Origin: Campylobacteraceae bacterium
GTDB lineage: Bacteria; Campylobacterota; Campylobacteria; Campylobacterales; Campylobacteraceae
DNA length: 64,000 nt
Assembly (NCBI GenBank): GCA_031263195.1
Contig: JAISGD010000010.1
Location: 96,075 to 160,074, forward strand
Reading direction: 5' to 3'
The position numbers and the translations under genes were made by a program. The notes below the pieces were generated by a model. The model searched no databases and was not told where the DNA came from. It saw nothing but the letters and a program-made list of their open reading frames with translations. Shown one piece after another: positions 20,327 through 30,104 of the stretch (positions within the stretch are counted from its first letter, which is position 1; each line of letters starts with the position of its first letter).

Positions 20327-21193
20327 TTATTTATTACGCACAAAATCATCGGCATCAGTAGAATAAGCCAACTCTTTTTGCGCTTCTAATTCCGCCAGTC
20401 TTGACGTTAGGGCTGCTTTTATATCCTCATAAGCGTCGCTGCCTAATACTAAACGCAATGGACCGTTTCTATCGTCTGCACGCTGAATAATAGCTTTTGC
20501 CATTTTTTGCGGATCGCCTGGGATAGAATCCTGACCCATAATTTCTTTTGCATGTATGTTTTGATAAAATCTTTTGAAATTTCTTGCGGGTTGATCGTCG
20601 TATGCCTCTAATTCTTGCCCAAATACGCCGCTATTAGCAAAAAATCCCGTACGAATTCCGCCCGGTTCTACCAATGTGAGCTTTATATTAAACGGAGCTG
20701 CTTCTTTCGATAGTGTTTCAAACACTCCCTCAACTGCCCATTTAGAAGCGCTGTATAGTCCTTGACCGGGATTGGAGAGATGTCCTACTTCGCTGGAAAT
20801 TTGAACAATATGCCCTTTGCCTTTTGATCTAAAATATGGTATAAAAGCGCGCGCGACTCGCAATGAGCCAAAAAAATTCGTTTGAAACAGATGTTCAATT
20901 TGCTCATCACTCGCTTCTTCCACAGCACCAAATAGTCCATATCCCGCATTATTTACCAATACGTCAATGGTACCGAACTTTTCTATCGCTTGGCTTACTG
21001 TTTGCTTGATGGCATAAGAATCTGTTAAATCAAGATTTGTTCGCCATAGATTTGAGCCATACCTTTTTTGCAATTCATTAAGCGCTTGTGGTTTTCGCAC
21101 AGTGGCGGCAACACGATCGCCTCTCTCAAGCAACATTTTAAGCATTGGATACGCCAATCCGCCGTTTGCGCCCGTAATAAACCACGTTTTCAT
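20327..21193 (-). CDS. SDR-family oxidoreductase
   Basis: TGANGGLAYPML, NNAGYGLFGAVEE, YSASKWAVEG. Confidence 0.9.
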   Translation of the reverse strand: MKTWFITGANGGLAYPMLKMLLERGDRVAATVRKPQALNELQKRYGSNLWRTNLDLTDSYAIKQTVSQAIEKFGTIDVLVNNAGYGLFGAVEEASDEQIEHLFQTNFFGSLRVARAFIPYFRSKGKGHIVQISSEVGHLSNPGQGLYSASKWAVEGVFETLSKEAAPFNIKLTLVEPGGIRTGFFANSGVFGQELEAYDDQPARNFKRFYQNIHAKEIMGQDSIPGDPQKMAKAIIQRADDRNGPLRLVLGSDAYEDIKAALTSRLAELEAQKELAYSTDADDFVRNK

Positions 21194-21284
21194 AAGAAAT
21201 CCTCCGTATTTATATTTTTTGGTAAAAAAAATTACCTAATTTAGAGTGTATTATATATAATCTCTAAATCATCTATCTTATTTT

Positions 21285-22037
21285 TTAATCCCACAGGTTC
21301 AAAAAATACTTACCAAACAGCTCAAAACCTTTTTGCGCCCTTCCTGCGATTATCTCAGTATCATATTTTACATCATGATAATAGACATAACGGCGTAGAA
21401 ATAGATATTTTTCCGATCCTTTTTTGTCAAGCTCCGAATCGTCTGAAATACATTCTGCAAAACCTGATTCTAAGTTGTTATACACATAGTTAATGCGTTT
21501 GTTTTCAAGGTTCTTTTCATATGGATTTTTTATACCCCATTTTTTGCAAAATTTATCACGCTGTTTTTCATCGTTATAGTTTTCATAATATATTTTCCAT
21601 TCAAAAGCAAAAATCATCTCTTGCAGTATTTCATCCCATGCGTCTGCACCGCCACCCAAATGCTTTTCTGATTTTATTGCTTTGTCATATTGTTCTTTAC
21701 TTGTCCATTCATTCTCATTATATTCAGAAAAAATACCTGGATACCCATATCTTTTTTCCTCTACAAAAATGTTAAGACGGGGATAAATCCATTTCGCCAT
21801 AGTTAAGTCTAGATTCCACAATTCCATGTCTGATAGATGGTTTGGACGGAAAATCCGCTGCATCATATATTTTATTGAATAATATATATCTTTTACGCGC
21901 CAAAGAATAAAATACAATAACCCATACAACCATTTTTTATCACTTAATTCACCATCGTTGATTAAAAAAGAGGATGTTTCTTCCTCTAAAGTATTTTCCA
22001 ATGCTTTTTCTTGCTTTTTTGTTAGACGCTTTTTCAT
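21285..22037 (-). CDS. Uncharacterised protein resembling phage hypothetical proteins
   Basis: WNLDLTMAKWIYPRLN...GYPG...AWDEILQEMIFAFEW pattern seen in phage orphans. Confidence 0.5.
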   Translation of the reverse strand: MKKRLTKKQEKALENTLEEETSSFLINDGELSDKKWLYGLLYFILWRVKDIYYSIKYMMQRIFRPNHLSDMELWNLDLTMAKWIYPRLNIFVEEKRYGYPGIFSEYNENEWTSKEQYDKAIKSEKHLGGGADAWDEILQEMIFAFEWKIYYENYNDEKQRDKFCKKWGIKNPYEKNLENKRINYVYNNLESGFAECISDDSELDKKGSEKYLFLRRYVYYHDVKYDTEIIAGRAQKGFELFGKYFLNLWD

Positions 22038-22196
22038 GTTGTTACCATCCTTTGAGTTGGTTTGTCGTATTTATTATTTTGCTTGCGTATCTTCAAAATA
22101 TGCTATACACAGTTTTGTTATATATAGTACGTTCTACTTAACTCTAGTAATTTTCTACCACTATTACTGCCAAGTCGCTTTATTTAAAATCGTCTA

Positions 22197-22230
22197 TTTT
22201 GTCGTTAATTATATCAAATATATTTTAAAT
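22197..22230. repeat. 34-bp direct repeat, copy 1
   Basis: TTTTGTCGTTAATTATATCAAAT-ATA-TTTTAAAT; 31/34 identical to 25573-25606. Confidence 0.9.
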
Positions 22231-22263
22231 AGTAACGTTGGAACGTCTGAATGAGTGTATTGT

Positions 22264-22413
22264 ACATAACGTTTTGGCAGCCCGGATAAGTGTTTTGCGT
22301 AGTAAAAACAAGAACGCCGTAAAATGTGGCTGAGGTTTGCCGTGGGAATGAAGCTATGTGAACAGAACCCCGAGCCGCCTACTGGCGGCGAAGCGTAAAC
22401 AGTCCTGTTATAC
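22264..22413. other. attC-like candidate, block 2
   Basis: ACATAAC...GTTATAC ends, GCCGCC-TACT-GGCGGC hairpin, core similar to block 1; the stop codon of the 22408 gene lies in the terminal core. Confidence 0.45.
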
Positions 22414-23163
22414 GACGTTTGTCCTGTTTTTATTTTTTCTTGTACTTCTTAATCCGTGATTTATTATCCATATCGTTTCTTTTGTCGAATTGTCGTTATT
22501 CCATTCTTTTATTATCTCATTTGCCTTTTCGGGATATTCTTTATACAAATCGTTTAAATTATTTCCCACACTTTTTTGCACAAATTTTGATTTATCATTC
22601 TTTAAATTTGTCAATATTATTTTGTAATTTTCAAATTCGGCTATTGCCGTATATAATTTTTTAGACCAGGGTAAAGCTATTCTTACACCTTCGCTCGCCA
22701 GCCGTCTTACATGTACATTTTCGTCCTTGCTCCATTTTATTAGTGTTTTTATTGTCTCTTTCGTTTTATGTTCCAGCAACGGTCTTATGGCATATTCTCC
22801 TGTAAATCTTTTTGTCAGCTCTTTTATGAATTTTAATGAAACCTTTATATTTTTTATTCCGTGTTTTTCAACATACCTTCCAATAGGCCATAGCCACCAT
22901 CTTTCAGAAAACATTCCTGTTTCTTGTTTTAATTCTGGTCCCAATATATTGTCAAAGATTTTTATATTTTGCTCATAACTACTTGGCAAGTATAATTCAA
23001 AAATGTCGACAAAAATATCCATTCGTCCAGAAAATTCTTTGTCTGATACATTTTTTTCCACATGATTTATAAATTGCTTTCCGTTAAAATCCGGGAATAT
23101 TGTTTTTATTTTATCCGCCAATAATTTCACGCAATCACCGTTATAATAATCTTTAAATTTCAT
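22408..23163 (-). CDS. DNA alkylation repair-like HEAT protein
   Basis: ERWWLWPIGRYVEKHG...HVRRLASEGVRIALPW...FVQKSVGNNLNDL. Confidence 0.75.
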   Translation of the reverse strand: MKFKDYYNGDCVKLLADKIKTIFPDFNGKQFINHVEKNVSDKEFSGRMDIFVDIFELYLPSSYEQNIKIFDNILGPELKQETGMFSERWWLWPIGRYVEKHGIKNIKVSLKFIKELTKRFTGEYAIRPLLEHKTKETIKTLIKWSKDENVHVRRLASEGVRIALPWSKKLYTAIAEFENYKIILTNLKNDKSKFVQKSVGNNLNDLYKEYPEKANEIIKEWNNDNSTKETIWIINHGLRSTRKNKNRTNVV

Positions 23164-23714
23164 GATTTTAACTTTATCTCATTATTTATATTTTGAGGCA
23201 TAATCTCCATTTTCTGTTTGAGATAAAACTTCCTATAACAGCTTGTAGAAATTTCATGAGGATAAGACATTAGCCATAATTTCAAAAACTTTTCACCTTC
23301 GTGGTAAGCCGGCTGATAATGTTTGATGGTATTGTCCTTAAATCCAAGCTTTCGATAAAACTGTTGTCTTTTTTGAGAAGTTTCATCTATTGCAGGCTCT
23401 ATTTCCAATAAAACAGGCAAGGCGTTTTGATTGATCCATTCGGATAAAAACAAGCTCCCATATCCTTGTGAACGGCAAGATTGATGAATAGCATAATGCT
23501 CAACAAAACGCAATTCTTCACAATTCCACCAACCTATAAATCCCAATACCGTTTCGTTTTTTATCCATACGTCTAAAAAATAAGTTTCGTTGGTAAATAT
23601 ACGAATCTGCTCTTCCAATGACCGCCGTTCACAAAACGGAAAGGCAGACTTGTATATCTCCCAAAAAGCTTGGAAAAACAGATCTTTTTCATTTTTTATT
23701 CGGATAGTTCGCAT
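23160..23714 (-). CDS. GNAT-family N-acetyltransferase
   Basis: VEHYAIHQSCRSQGYGSLFLSEWI acetyl-CoA loop. Confidence 0.88.
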   Translation of the reverse strand: MRTIRIKNEKDLFFQAFWEIYKSAFPFCERRSLEEQIRIFTNETYFLDVWIKNETVLGFIGWWNCEELRFVEHYAIHQSCRSQGYGSLFLSEWINQNALPVLLEIEPAIDETSQKRQQFYRKLGFKDNTIKHYQPAYHEGEKFLKLWLMSYPHEISTSCYRKFYLKQKMEIMPQNINNEIKLKS

Positions 23715-23733
23715 ATTGTTCTCGCCGCTATAG

Positions 23734-24366
23734 CTATTTCTTGCTTTTATTGGTAACTATTTCAATCTCATTACCGTCAACGATGATGGCTTGATTGTTG
23801 CTAATAGGGCGTAAATCCAATTTGTCAGAATATAAATTTATTATTTTTTCCGCCGCCTTTTTAAATGGAAAATTTTTATAATGAGGCACTATGTAAAAGT
23901 CAACGATACAAAGTGCTGAAAAATCATTATTTAATTTTGGCGCGGCGGTATCAACATCCATGTATTTTACATATTCTATATCTTTTGAGACAATCATTGA
24001 CCCGGCTGACGCTCCAATATATAGCTTTCCTTTTTCTACATGTTCTTTAATCAGTTTATCAGCACCCGTGCGTTTCATTTCCTGCAACAAAAAGAATGTG
24101 TTGCCTCCTTCCACAAAAATATAATCTGCTTCGGATATCTTACTTTTTATTTCATCCTGCGAAGCTTTTGAAATCTCAAGTTCGTCGATAATTAACCCAA
24201 GTTTTTCCAGTGTTTTTTTGTCAGCTTCGACATAAAATGTTACTTTCTCAACAATACTTGCCGTCGGTATAAAAACCACTTTTTTGCCTGAGCAACTGTT
24301 TTGGGTAAATTCCGGAAATAATTTAGCCACACCCGTAAAATACGATGTCAAGAATAGTTTTCTCAT
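23734..24366 (-). CDS. Peptidase E (S51) family protein
   Basis: YIFVEGGNTFFLLQEM and YIGASAGSMI catalytic-Ser motif. Confidence 0.88.
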   Translation of the reverse strand: MRKLFLTSYFTGVAKLFPEFTQNSCSGKKVVFIPTASIVEKVTFYVEADKKTLEKLGLIIDELEISKASQDEIKSKISEADYIFVEGGNTFFLLQEMKRTGADKLIKEHVEKGKLYIGASAGSMIVSKDIEYVKYMDVDTAAPKLNNDFSALCIVDFYIVPHYKNFPFKKAAEKIINLYSDKLDLRPISNNQAIIVDGNEIEIVTNKSKK

Positions 24367-24483
24367 TTGATTTTTCCTTTACATAATCATTTTATTTGAG
24401 TAATTTATTTTATCAACTGTTTTTTAATATATTTCAACAATTTTAGCTTACATGTACATAGTATTTTAATTACATGTAGCGTT

Positions 24484-25119
24484 TTAGCGGCGTGAATTAT
24501 TATTTATAAATTTACTTGCCAATTTATATATTTTTTCTATCTCTTTTGTATCCAGTTTCCAACCGTTCAATTCTTCTTTTATCAAGTCAGGATAAGTTTT
24601 ACTTATATCTTTTAATGCGTTTCCAACCGATTTTCGCACGTATTCGCTTTCATCGGTTTTATATTCTGATAATATTTTTATCGCTATGTTTGGATTATCC
24701 TTAAAATAAGGTCTTTTTGTCCAGTTCCTTAATCCTTCGGTAACAGCACGTCTGACATTTTTGCGCTTATCTTTTAGCCATTCGTTTATTGTTTCCAGTG
24801 ATTTTTCATAACCGTTCTTTTTACAGCAATTGTCAAATGCCATCGCCATAAATTCTTGAACTTGCCATGAGGGATTTTTGCTTACGGTATTTTTCAGAAA
24901 GTCCAACGCCTCTTGATTTCCAATTAATCCGACGATATAAACTCCCAGCATTTGTATATAATACAATTCGTTCTCATAGCACTCCATCGCGATTTCCCAG
25001 CTTTTTTCCATGGAGCTATTTTTATAAATATTTTCAGCTTCTTTTAATATTAAACTATATCGTTCTTTTCCGCTCTCTTTATTGAAAAAAAGTTCAATAT
25101 AATGTTTTACATCTATCAC
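24484..25119 (-). CDS. AlkD-like DNA alkylation repair HEAT protein
   Basis: NVRRAVTEGLRNWTKRPYF...YVRKSVGNALKDISKTYPDL. Confidence 0.75.
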   Translation of the reverse strand: MIDVKHYIELFFNKESGKERYSLILKEAENIYKNSSMEKSWEIAMECYENELYYIQMLGVYIVGLIGNQEALDFLKNTVSKNPSWQVQEFMAMAFDNCCKKNGYEKSLETINEWLKDKRKNVRRAVTEGLRNWTKRPYFKDNPNIAIKILSEYKTDESEYVRKSVGNALKDISKTYPDLIKEELNGWKLDTKEIEKIYKLASKFINNNSRR

Positions 25120-25124
25120 AATAT

Positions 25125-25556
25125 TTAATTTACATTATCTATTGTGAAATCTTCCGAATGAAAATCACTGTAATATCTGCCAGCTTCAGCGGTAAATTTT
25201 AGTATTATAAAATCTCCGCCATCCATTCCGCCCGTATAATACATTGAAAATTCATCTTTCCATAACTCTTTTTTGATTTCCTCACTCTCCAATACTTCCA
25301 TTGTTCCTATCAGCATTACTGCGCGAAAAAACCGTTTGTCATAAAAATATACGCAAGCTTTCGGATTTTTCCTGTAGTGCTTTATCTTCATTGACGGGCT
25401 GTTCGTGTGCCAATAAAATGTTTTTATGCCCTCTCTTTTAACGGGTGCTAACATCGCTTTTGTATTGGGATATCCGTTTTCGTCAATGGAACTTATAAAG
25501 CTTACGCTTTGCTTGTCGATTAGATTGCCAATCGTCTGTTCGGGTTTTCGCATCAT
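25125..25556 (-). CDS. Pyridoxamine 5'-phosphate oxidase-family protein
   Basis: SFISSIDENGYPNTKAMLAPV...KNPKACVYFYD. Confidence 0.8.
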   Translation of the reverse strand: MMRKPEQTIGNLIDKQSVSFISSIDENGYPNTKAMLAPVKREGIKTFYWHTNSPSMKIKHYRKNPKACVYFYDKRFFRAVMLIGTMEVLESEEIKKELWKDEFSMYYTGGMDGGDFIILKFTAEAGRYYSDFHSEDFTIDNVN

Positions 25557-25572
25557 TTTAAATCCTTCGTTT

Positions 25573-25606
25573 TTTTGTCGTTAATTATATCAAATGGGTT
25601 TTAAAT
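25573..25606. repeat. 34-bp direct repeat, copy 2
   Basis: TTTTGTCGTTAATTATATCAAAT-GGG-TTTTAAAT. Confidence 0.9.
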
Positions 25607-25701
25607 TGACGCGAACAGCTATATAGCGCAACGGCTCTTTTTGCTTTTGTAAATTTTATTTTAAAGGTATGGAGAGAATACATGTTGGAGTTAGATATGT
25701 A

Positions 25702-25899
25702 TTATCCGCCGCCGACAAAGCGCAAAAGCTCAACGTCGTCGTTATCGTTTAGCTCATGCGTTTCCCAATTTTCTTGCTTTATGACGTTCATATTTACTGC
25801 TGCTGCCATAACTTGTTTTTCTATTTGAAGTTCTTTTATCAACTCTTTGATTGTTTTCGCATCCGTTTTTAACTCTTGTCCGTTTACATGTAAAGTCAT
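25702..25899 (-). CDS. thiS: Sulfur carrier protein ThiS
   Basis: MTLHVNGQEL start, ...VELLRFVGGG C-terminus. Confidence 0.88.
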   Translation of the reverse strand: MTLHVNGQELKTDAKTIKELIKELQIEKQVMAAAVNMNVIKQENWETHELNDNDDVELLRFVGGG

Positions 25900-25901
25900 T
25901 T

Positions 25902-26927
25902 TTATACCTTTTGAAATCTTATCATATTGAAACGCTCGCCCAAAAATGACGGGTCAATAAGCTGTATGGCTTTGCCAAGCTCCATTCTGTACTCATTTTC
26001 TTTGACGCTGTTTCTTAAAATTTCCAACAAATCAATCATCCCAAAATCAACAAGCGCTTTAGCTTGCGTGCAAAACGCACGCTCTTTAAACCCGCTGTTT
26101 TCAAAAGCGTCTTTTAAATGTGAAAAGTTTACGTCGTACGTCAAATCGCTTTTTTTATATAAAGATTTTAAACTCAAATCTTTAGTATATTCGGTTTTTG
26201 CGTAATCCGTAAGAGAGAAAAACGGATACGTTTTATGAGCGCTGTAAATACGCAGTGAGATATCGCCGCGCGGCTCTTTTTGTCCATAATCAAACGTGAT
26301 AAATTCACACTTTTGCACGGAATTTGAGAGCTTACATGTAAACTCTTCATAACCTTTGGCGATTTCGCCTTTTACTATATTATAACGAGCGCATAATTTC
26401 GCCGTTTTTTCATCCATTTTGTTAAAAATCGGCTTATTGTCCGACATGTAAAGCATTTGCCCATCTTTTACCACTTCACATGTAAACGCGTCAAACAGTT
26501 CATTGGCGACGACAAAAGCCTCTTTTGTCTTAAACTCTTTTAAATCTTTAAACCAATGAAATTTTACCGCTTCGCCGAATGATTCTTTAAGATACTTCTC
26601 TTGCACCGTTTTTATTTTTTCCTGCGGTTCGATAATGACAAATGTCAAAGTGTTTAAAAGAGCAGGTTTTAGAGTGTAGATAAATTGCGCTATATCGGCA
26701 ATCATATATCCGTAATGCGCTCCTATCTCCACGACCGCGCAAGTTTCGGACAAAAAGCCGTTTTCTATAACGCTTATCAATCTTTTGGCGATAGCGCCTC
26801 CAAAAAACATAGAAGTCGTAACGGAAGTCGCGAAATCGCCTTTTTTGCCAATATCTGGCATAGACGCGTAGTATCCGTTTTCCGAATACAACCACTCGTT
26901 CATATATTCGCTAAACGGTAATATCAT
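25902..26927 (-). CDS. NDUFAF7/MidA-like SAM-dependent methyltransferase
   Basis: VVEIGAHYGYMIADIAQFI, FVVANELFDAF. Confidence 0.75.
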   Translation of the reverse strand: MILPFSEYMNEWLYSENGYYASMPDIGKKGDFATSVTTSMFFGGAIAKRLISVIENGFLSETCAVVEIGAHYGYMIADIAQFIYTLKPALLNTLTFVIIEPQEKIKTVQEKYLKESFGEAVKFHWFKDLKEFKTKEAFVVANELFDAFTCEVVKDGQMLYMSDNKPIFNKMDEKTAKLCARYNIVKGEIAKGYEEFTCKLSNSVQKCEFITFDYGQKEPRGDISLRIYSAHKTYPFFSLTDYAKTEYTKDLSLKSLYKKSDLTYDVNFSHLKDAFENSGFKERAFCTQAKALVDFGMIDLLEILRNSVKENEYRMELGKAIQLIDPSFLGERFNMIRFQKV

Positions 26928-28111
26928 TTGAGTTTATCAAGCGCCTTTTCAAATCTGGCAAACCCTTCGTTAATCTCGTCTTTTGTGATGGTAAGAGGCG
27001 GCAAAAATCTAATCGTGTTTCGTCCGGCTTTTAACACCAAAAGTCCTTCGTCAAAAGATGCTTTTATTGTTTTTGAGACTATGTCGCCCTCTTTGCACTG
27101 TATACCGCGCATTAGTCCAAGTCCGGTTTTATTCAAAAAAAGATTAGGGTGATTTTCTACTATCTTTTTTAGTTTATCGTCAAAATAATCAATGCTGTTT
27201 CTCAAAAACCCATCTTTATAAAAATCTTCTAAAATATCCAACACTTCAAGTCCCGCTCGTGTACTTAAGAAATTTCCCCCAAATGTGCTTCCGTGATCGC
27301 CGTAAGTAAATATATCTTTGTGTTTTGTCATAACGGCGCCGATTGGAACGCCGCCAGCCAATCCTTTAGCAAGAGTTATTATGTCCGGTTCTATATCGTA
27401 AAATTTGGAAGCTAAAAATTCGCCGCTTCTAAAAACGCCCGTTTGCACCTCGTCTACCATAAACAGAAGGTCGTTTTTTTGTAAAAACGCGGCAAGCTCT
27501 TCAATCTCTTTTTTATCAAACGCTTGAACCCCGCCCTCGCCTTGCACAAGCTCTATCATAACGCCGACCGTCTCATCGTCTATAGCTGAATATATATCTT
27601 TTATCTGATTTTTGTACGCGAAGCCTTCGGGATACGGACTAAAGGCGTTTTGGTGAAAGCTCTCCTGTCCCGTCGCTTTTAACGTTGTTATAGTTCTTCC
27701 GTGGAATGAATACTCAAGCGTCAAAACCTTATAGCGTTTATTCTTAAATCTGTTTTGTCCGTATTTTCTCGCTATTTTTATCGCGCCTTCGTTTGCTTCC
27801 GCGCCGCTGTTGGCAAAAAATACAGCCATATCAAAACCGCTAAGCTCTACCATTTTTTTAGCCAATTTTGCTTGCGGTTCTATTAAAAATATATTTGAAA
27901 TATGCGTTATGTTTCGCACTTGATTATAGATAGCGTCGGCTACTCTGCCGTTCCCGTGTCCTACGCTAACAACGCCTATACCGCTTGTAAAATCTATAAA
28001 ATCTTTTCCGTTTTCATCAAACAAAGTCGCGTTTTGACCGCTTTTAAAATTGACATAATTTCTATTGTACGTTTGTAAAACGTACTGTTTATCCATCTCT
28101 TCTAACGTCAT
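26924..28111 (-). CDS. argD: Acetylornithine aminotransferase (class III)
   Basis: FANSGAEANEGAIKIARKYG, MVDEVQTGVFRSG, ITLAKGLAGGVPIGA. Confidence 0.88.
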   Translation of the reverse strand: MTLEEMDKQYVLQTYNRNYVNFKSGQNATLFDENGKDFIDFTSGIGVVSVGHGNGRVADAIYNQVRNITHISNIFLIEPQAKLAKKMVELSGFDMAVFFANSGAEANEGAIKIARKYGQNRFKNKRYKVLTLEYSFHGRTITTLKATGQESFHQNAFSPYPEGFAYKNQIKDIYSAIDDETVGVMIELVQGEGGVQAFDKKEIEELAAFLQKNDLLFMVDEVQTGVFRSGEFLASKFYDIEPDIITLAKGLAGGVPIGAVMTKHKDIFTYGDHGSTFGGNFLSTRAGLEVLDILEDFYKDGFLRNSIDYFDDKLKKIVENHPNLFLNKTGLGLMRGIQCKEGDIVSKTIKASFDEGLLVLKAGRNTIRFLPPLTITKDEINEGFARFEKALDKLK

Positions 28112-28120
28112 TTTTTATCC

Positions 28121-28732
28121 TTAACTAATTGTTGGTAATTTCCATTTTCTATAATACGCCAAAAGACGCAAAGCCACTCCGATAACAAATATTACTACCG
28201 TGCTAAAAAAATTTAAAATCTCAAACTCGTTTAGCGCATACATGCTAAGCGACACAATGATAGCGATAGTGGCGTAAAAATCGCTTGTTAAAAAAAACGG
28301 TATTTTATTTAACACTATATCTCTAAGACAACTTCCGCCTACAGCTGTTATAAGGCTTAACATCACAATACCAAACACGTTAAAACCCGCTTCAAATCCC
28401 ACAAGAGTACCTGCTATCGCAAATGAAACAAGTCCTAATGTGTCGCTTAAAATAAAGATTTTTGTCTGCTCAAATTTATCGTGCTTATTTAATTTTAGCA
28501 AAATTGCTATCACAACTACGCCTATAACTAAAAATGTAGGCATTAAATGCGTAAAAGTAAACGGCATTTTACCGGCTATCGTATCTCTTGTGATACCGCC
28601 TCCAAGAGCCGTTAAAAAAGCCAGTATAAAAATACCGAGTAAATCCAGTTTTTCTCTGACCGCCATATAAAATCCGCTAAAAGCGAACGCGATAATTCCA
28701 AAAATTTCAGCTACTTCAAATAAATAGTTCAC
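28121..28732 (-). CDS. Trimeric intracellular cation channel (YadS/TRIC) family protein
   Basis: Two GGG.TRD / GGSCLRD repeats in a polytopic membrane protein. Confidence 0.85.
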   Translation of the reverse strand: MNYLFEVAEIFGIIAFAFSGFYMAVREKLDLLGIFILAFLTALGGGITRDTIAGKMPFTFTHLMPTFLVIGVVVIAILLKLNKHDKFEQTKIFILSDTLGLVSFAIAGTLVGFEAGFNVFGIVMLSLITAVGGSCLRDIVLNKIPFFLTSDFYATIAIIVSLSMYALNEFEILNFFSTVVIFVIGVALRLLAYYRKWKLPTIS

Positions 28733-28852
28733 TTGATTTGCCTTTGTTTATCCGTTAGGAGTGGGATTATATCAATTTTTTTCTTTTAAAAGAGCGATTT
28801 TGCTCTATTTTCAGTATAATTATAAAATTATTTTTGATTAAGGATGTGGTTT

Positions 28853-29992
28853 ATGAAACCTTTTAGTTACTACAATCCGGTCAGAGTTTTGTTTGGTGAC
28901 AAACAAAAATATATAGCAAATATCTTAAAAGCAGACAGGCATTCGGAAATTCTGCTTGTTTACGGTAAAAACTCTATCAAAAAGAGCGGACTTTATGATG
29001 AAATTTGCAAAATATTAAAAGACGCCGATATTAAATTTATAGAGCATGGCGGTGTAAGTTCAAATCCAACACTTTCGCACACAAGAGAAGGTGTGCAAAA
29101 AGCGAAAAATGTAACAGCTATCCTCGCCATAGGCGGCGGTAGCGTTATAGATGAGAGTAAAGCTATAGCGGCAGCTGCGGCTTCAGAATGTGATGTGTGG
29201 GAATTTTATGATGGTAAAAAACCAACAGATGCATTGGATTTATATGTAATATTAACAATTTCAGCCACCGGAAGTGAAATGAACTCGGGCACTGTTTTAA
29301 CAAATGAAGAGACAAAAGAAAAGCTCTCTTTTAATTCCGCGCTTGTATATCCGAAAGTTTCTATTATTAACCCTGCTATCACACTTACTCTTCCCAAAGA
29401 GTATCTTGTTTATTCCGCCGTTGATATCATAACTCATGTATTGGAAGTCTATTTTACAGCCGAGGATCACCCTAAAATCCAAAATAGATTTTGCGAGAAT
29501 ATCGTAAAAAGCGTTATACAAACAACAAATAAACTTCTGAAAAATCCGAATAATATCAATGCAAGAGGCGAATTTGCTTTGTGCGCTACTTGGGCGTTAA
29601 ATAGTCTAACATCTTTGGGTGTCGGGGAATACTCATTTCCAAATCATATGATAGAGCACTCTTTAAGCGCATTATATAACGTACCTCACGGAGCCGGACT
29701 TGCCGTAGTATTGCCGGCATGGCTAAAGTATTCTTACGTCAATAATAAAAATTCGCAGTTTGATCGATTTGCGAAAAAAATATTTTCGAAAAACAGTGCA
29801 AAAGGCGGCATATATGCTTTTAAAAAGTGGCTGCAAAAGATAGGTGCGCCTATAACTTTAAAAGAGCTTGGTATAGCAAACGAGGATATTGAAAAAATAG
29901 CTAAAAATATAGATTCTGTTTCTCACAGATGGGGTTTAAAGCAAAAATATCCGTATGAGAGCATTAAAGAAATACTAAAATTAGCAAAATAG
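28853..29992 (+). CDS. Iron-containing alcohol dehydrogenase
   Basis: AIGGGSVIDESKAIAAAA, HMIEHSLSALYNVPHGAGLAVVLPAWLKY; AAGGA before ATG 28853. Confidence 0.92.
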   Translation: MKPFSYYNPVRVLFGDKQKYIANILKADRHSEILLVYGKNSIKKSGLYDEICKILKDADIKFIEHGGVSSNPTLSHTREGVQKAKNVTAILAIGGGSVIDESKAIAAAAASECDVWEFYDGKKPTDALDLYVILTISATGSEMNSGTVLTNEETKEKLSFNSALVYPKVSIINPAITLTLPKEYLVYSAVDIITHVLEVYFTAEDHPKIQNRFCENIVKSVIQTTNKLLKNPNNINARGEFALCATWALNSLTSLGVGEYSFPNHMIEHSLSALYNVPHGAGLAVVLPAWLKYSYVNNKNSQFDRFAKKIFSKNSAKGGIYAFKKWLQKIGAPITLKELGIANEDIEKIAKNIDSVSHRWGLKQKYPYESIKEILKLAK

Positions 29993-30104
29993 CAGCAAAA
30001 TATGAGAAAATATTGATTTTTCAGTTTAAAACAACTCTTTTTAAAAAAAATTTTTATATAATACTCCATTTAGAATTTGCTTTTAAGGTTAAAGGGGCAT
30101 AAAA

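Noticed and set aside
19025-25700. Accessory island considered as a prophage or IS-borne transposon
   Set aside because: No transposase, integrase, capsid or terminase-like ORF found; only one phage-like orphan.
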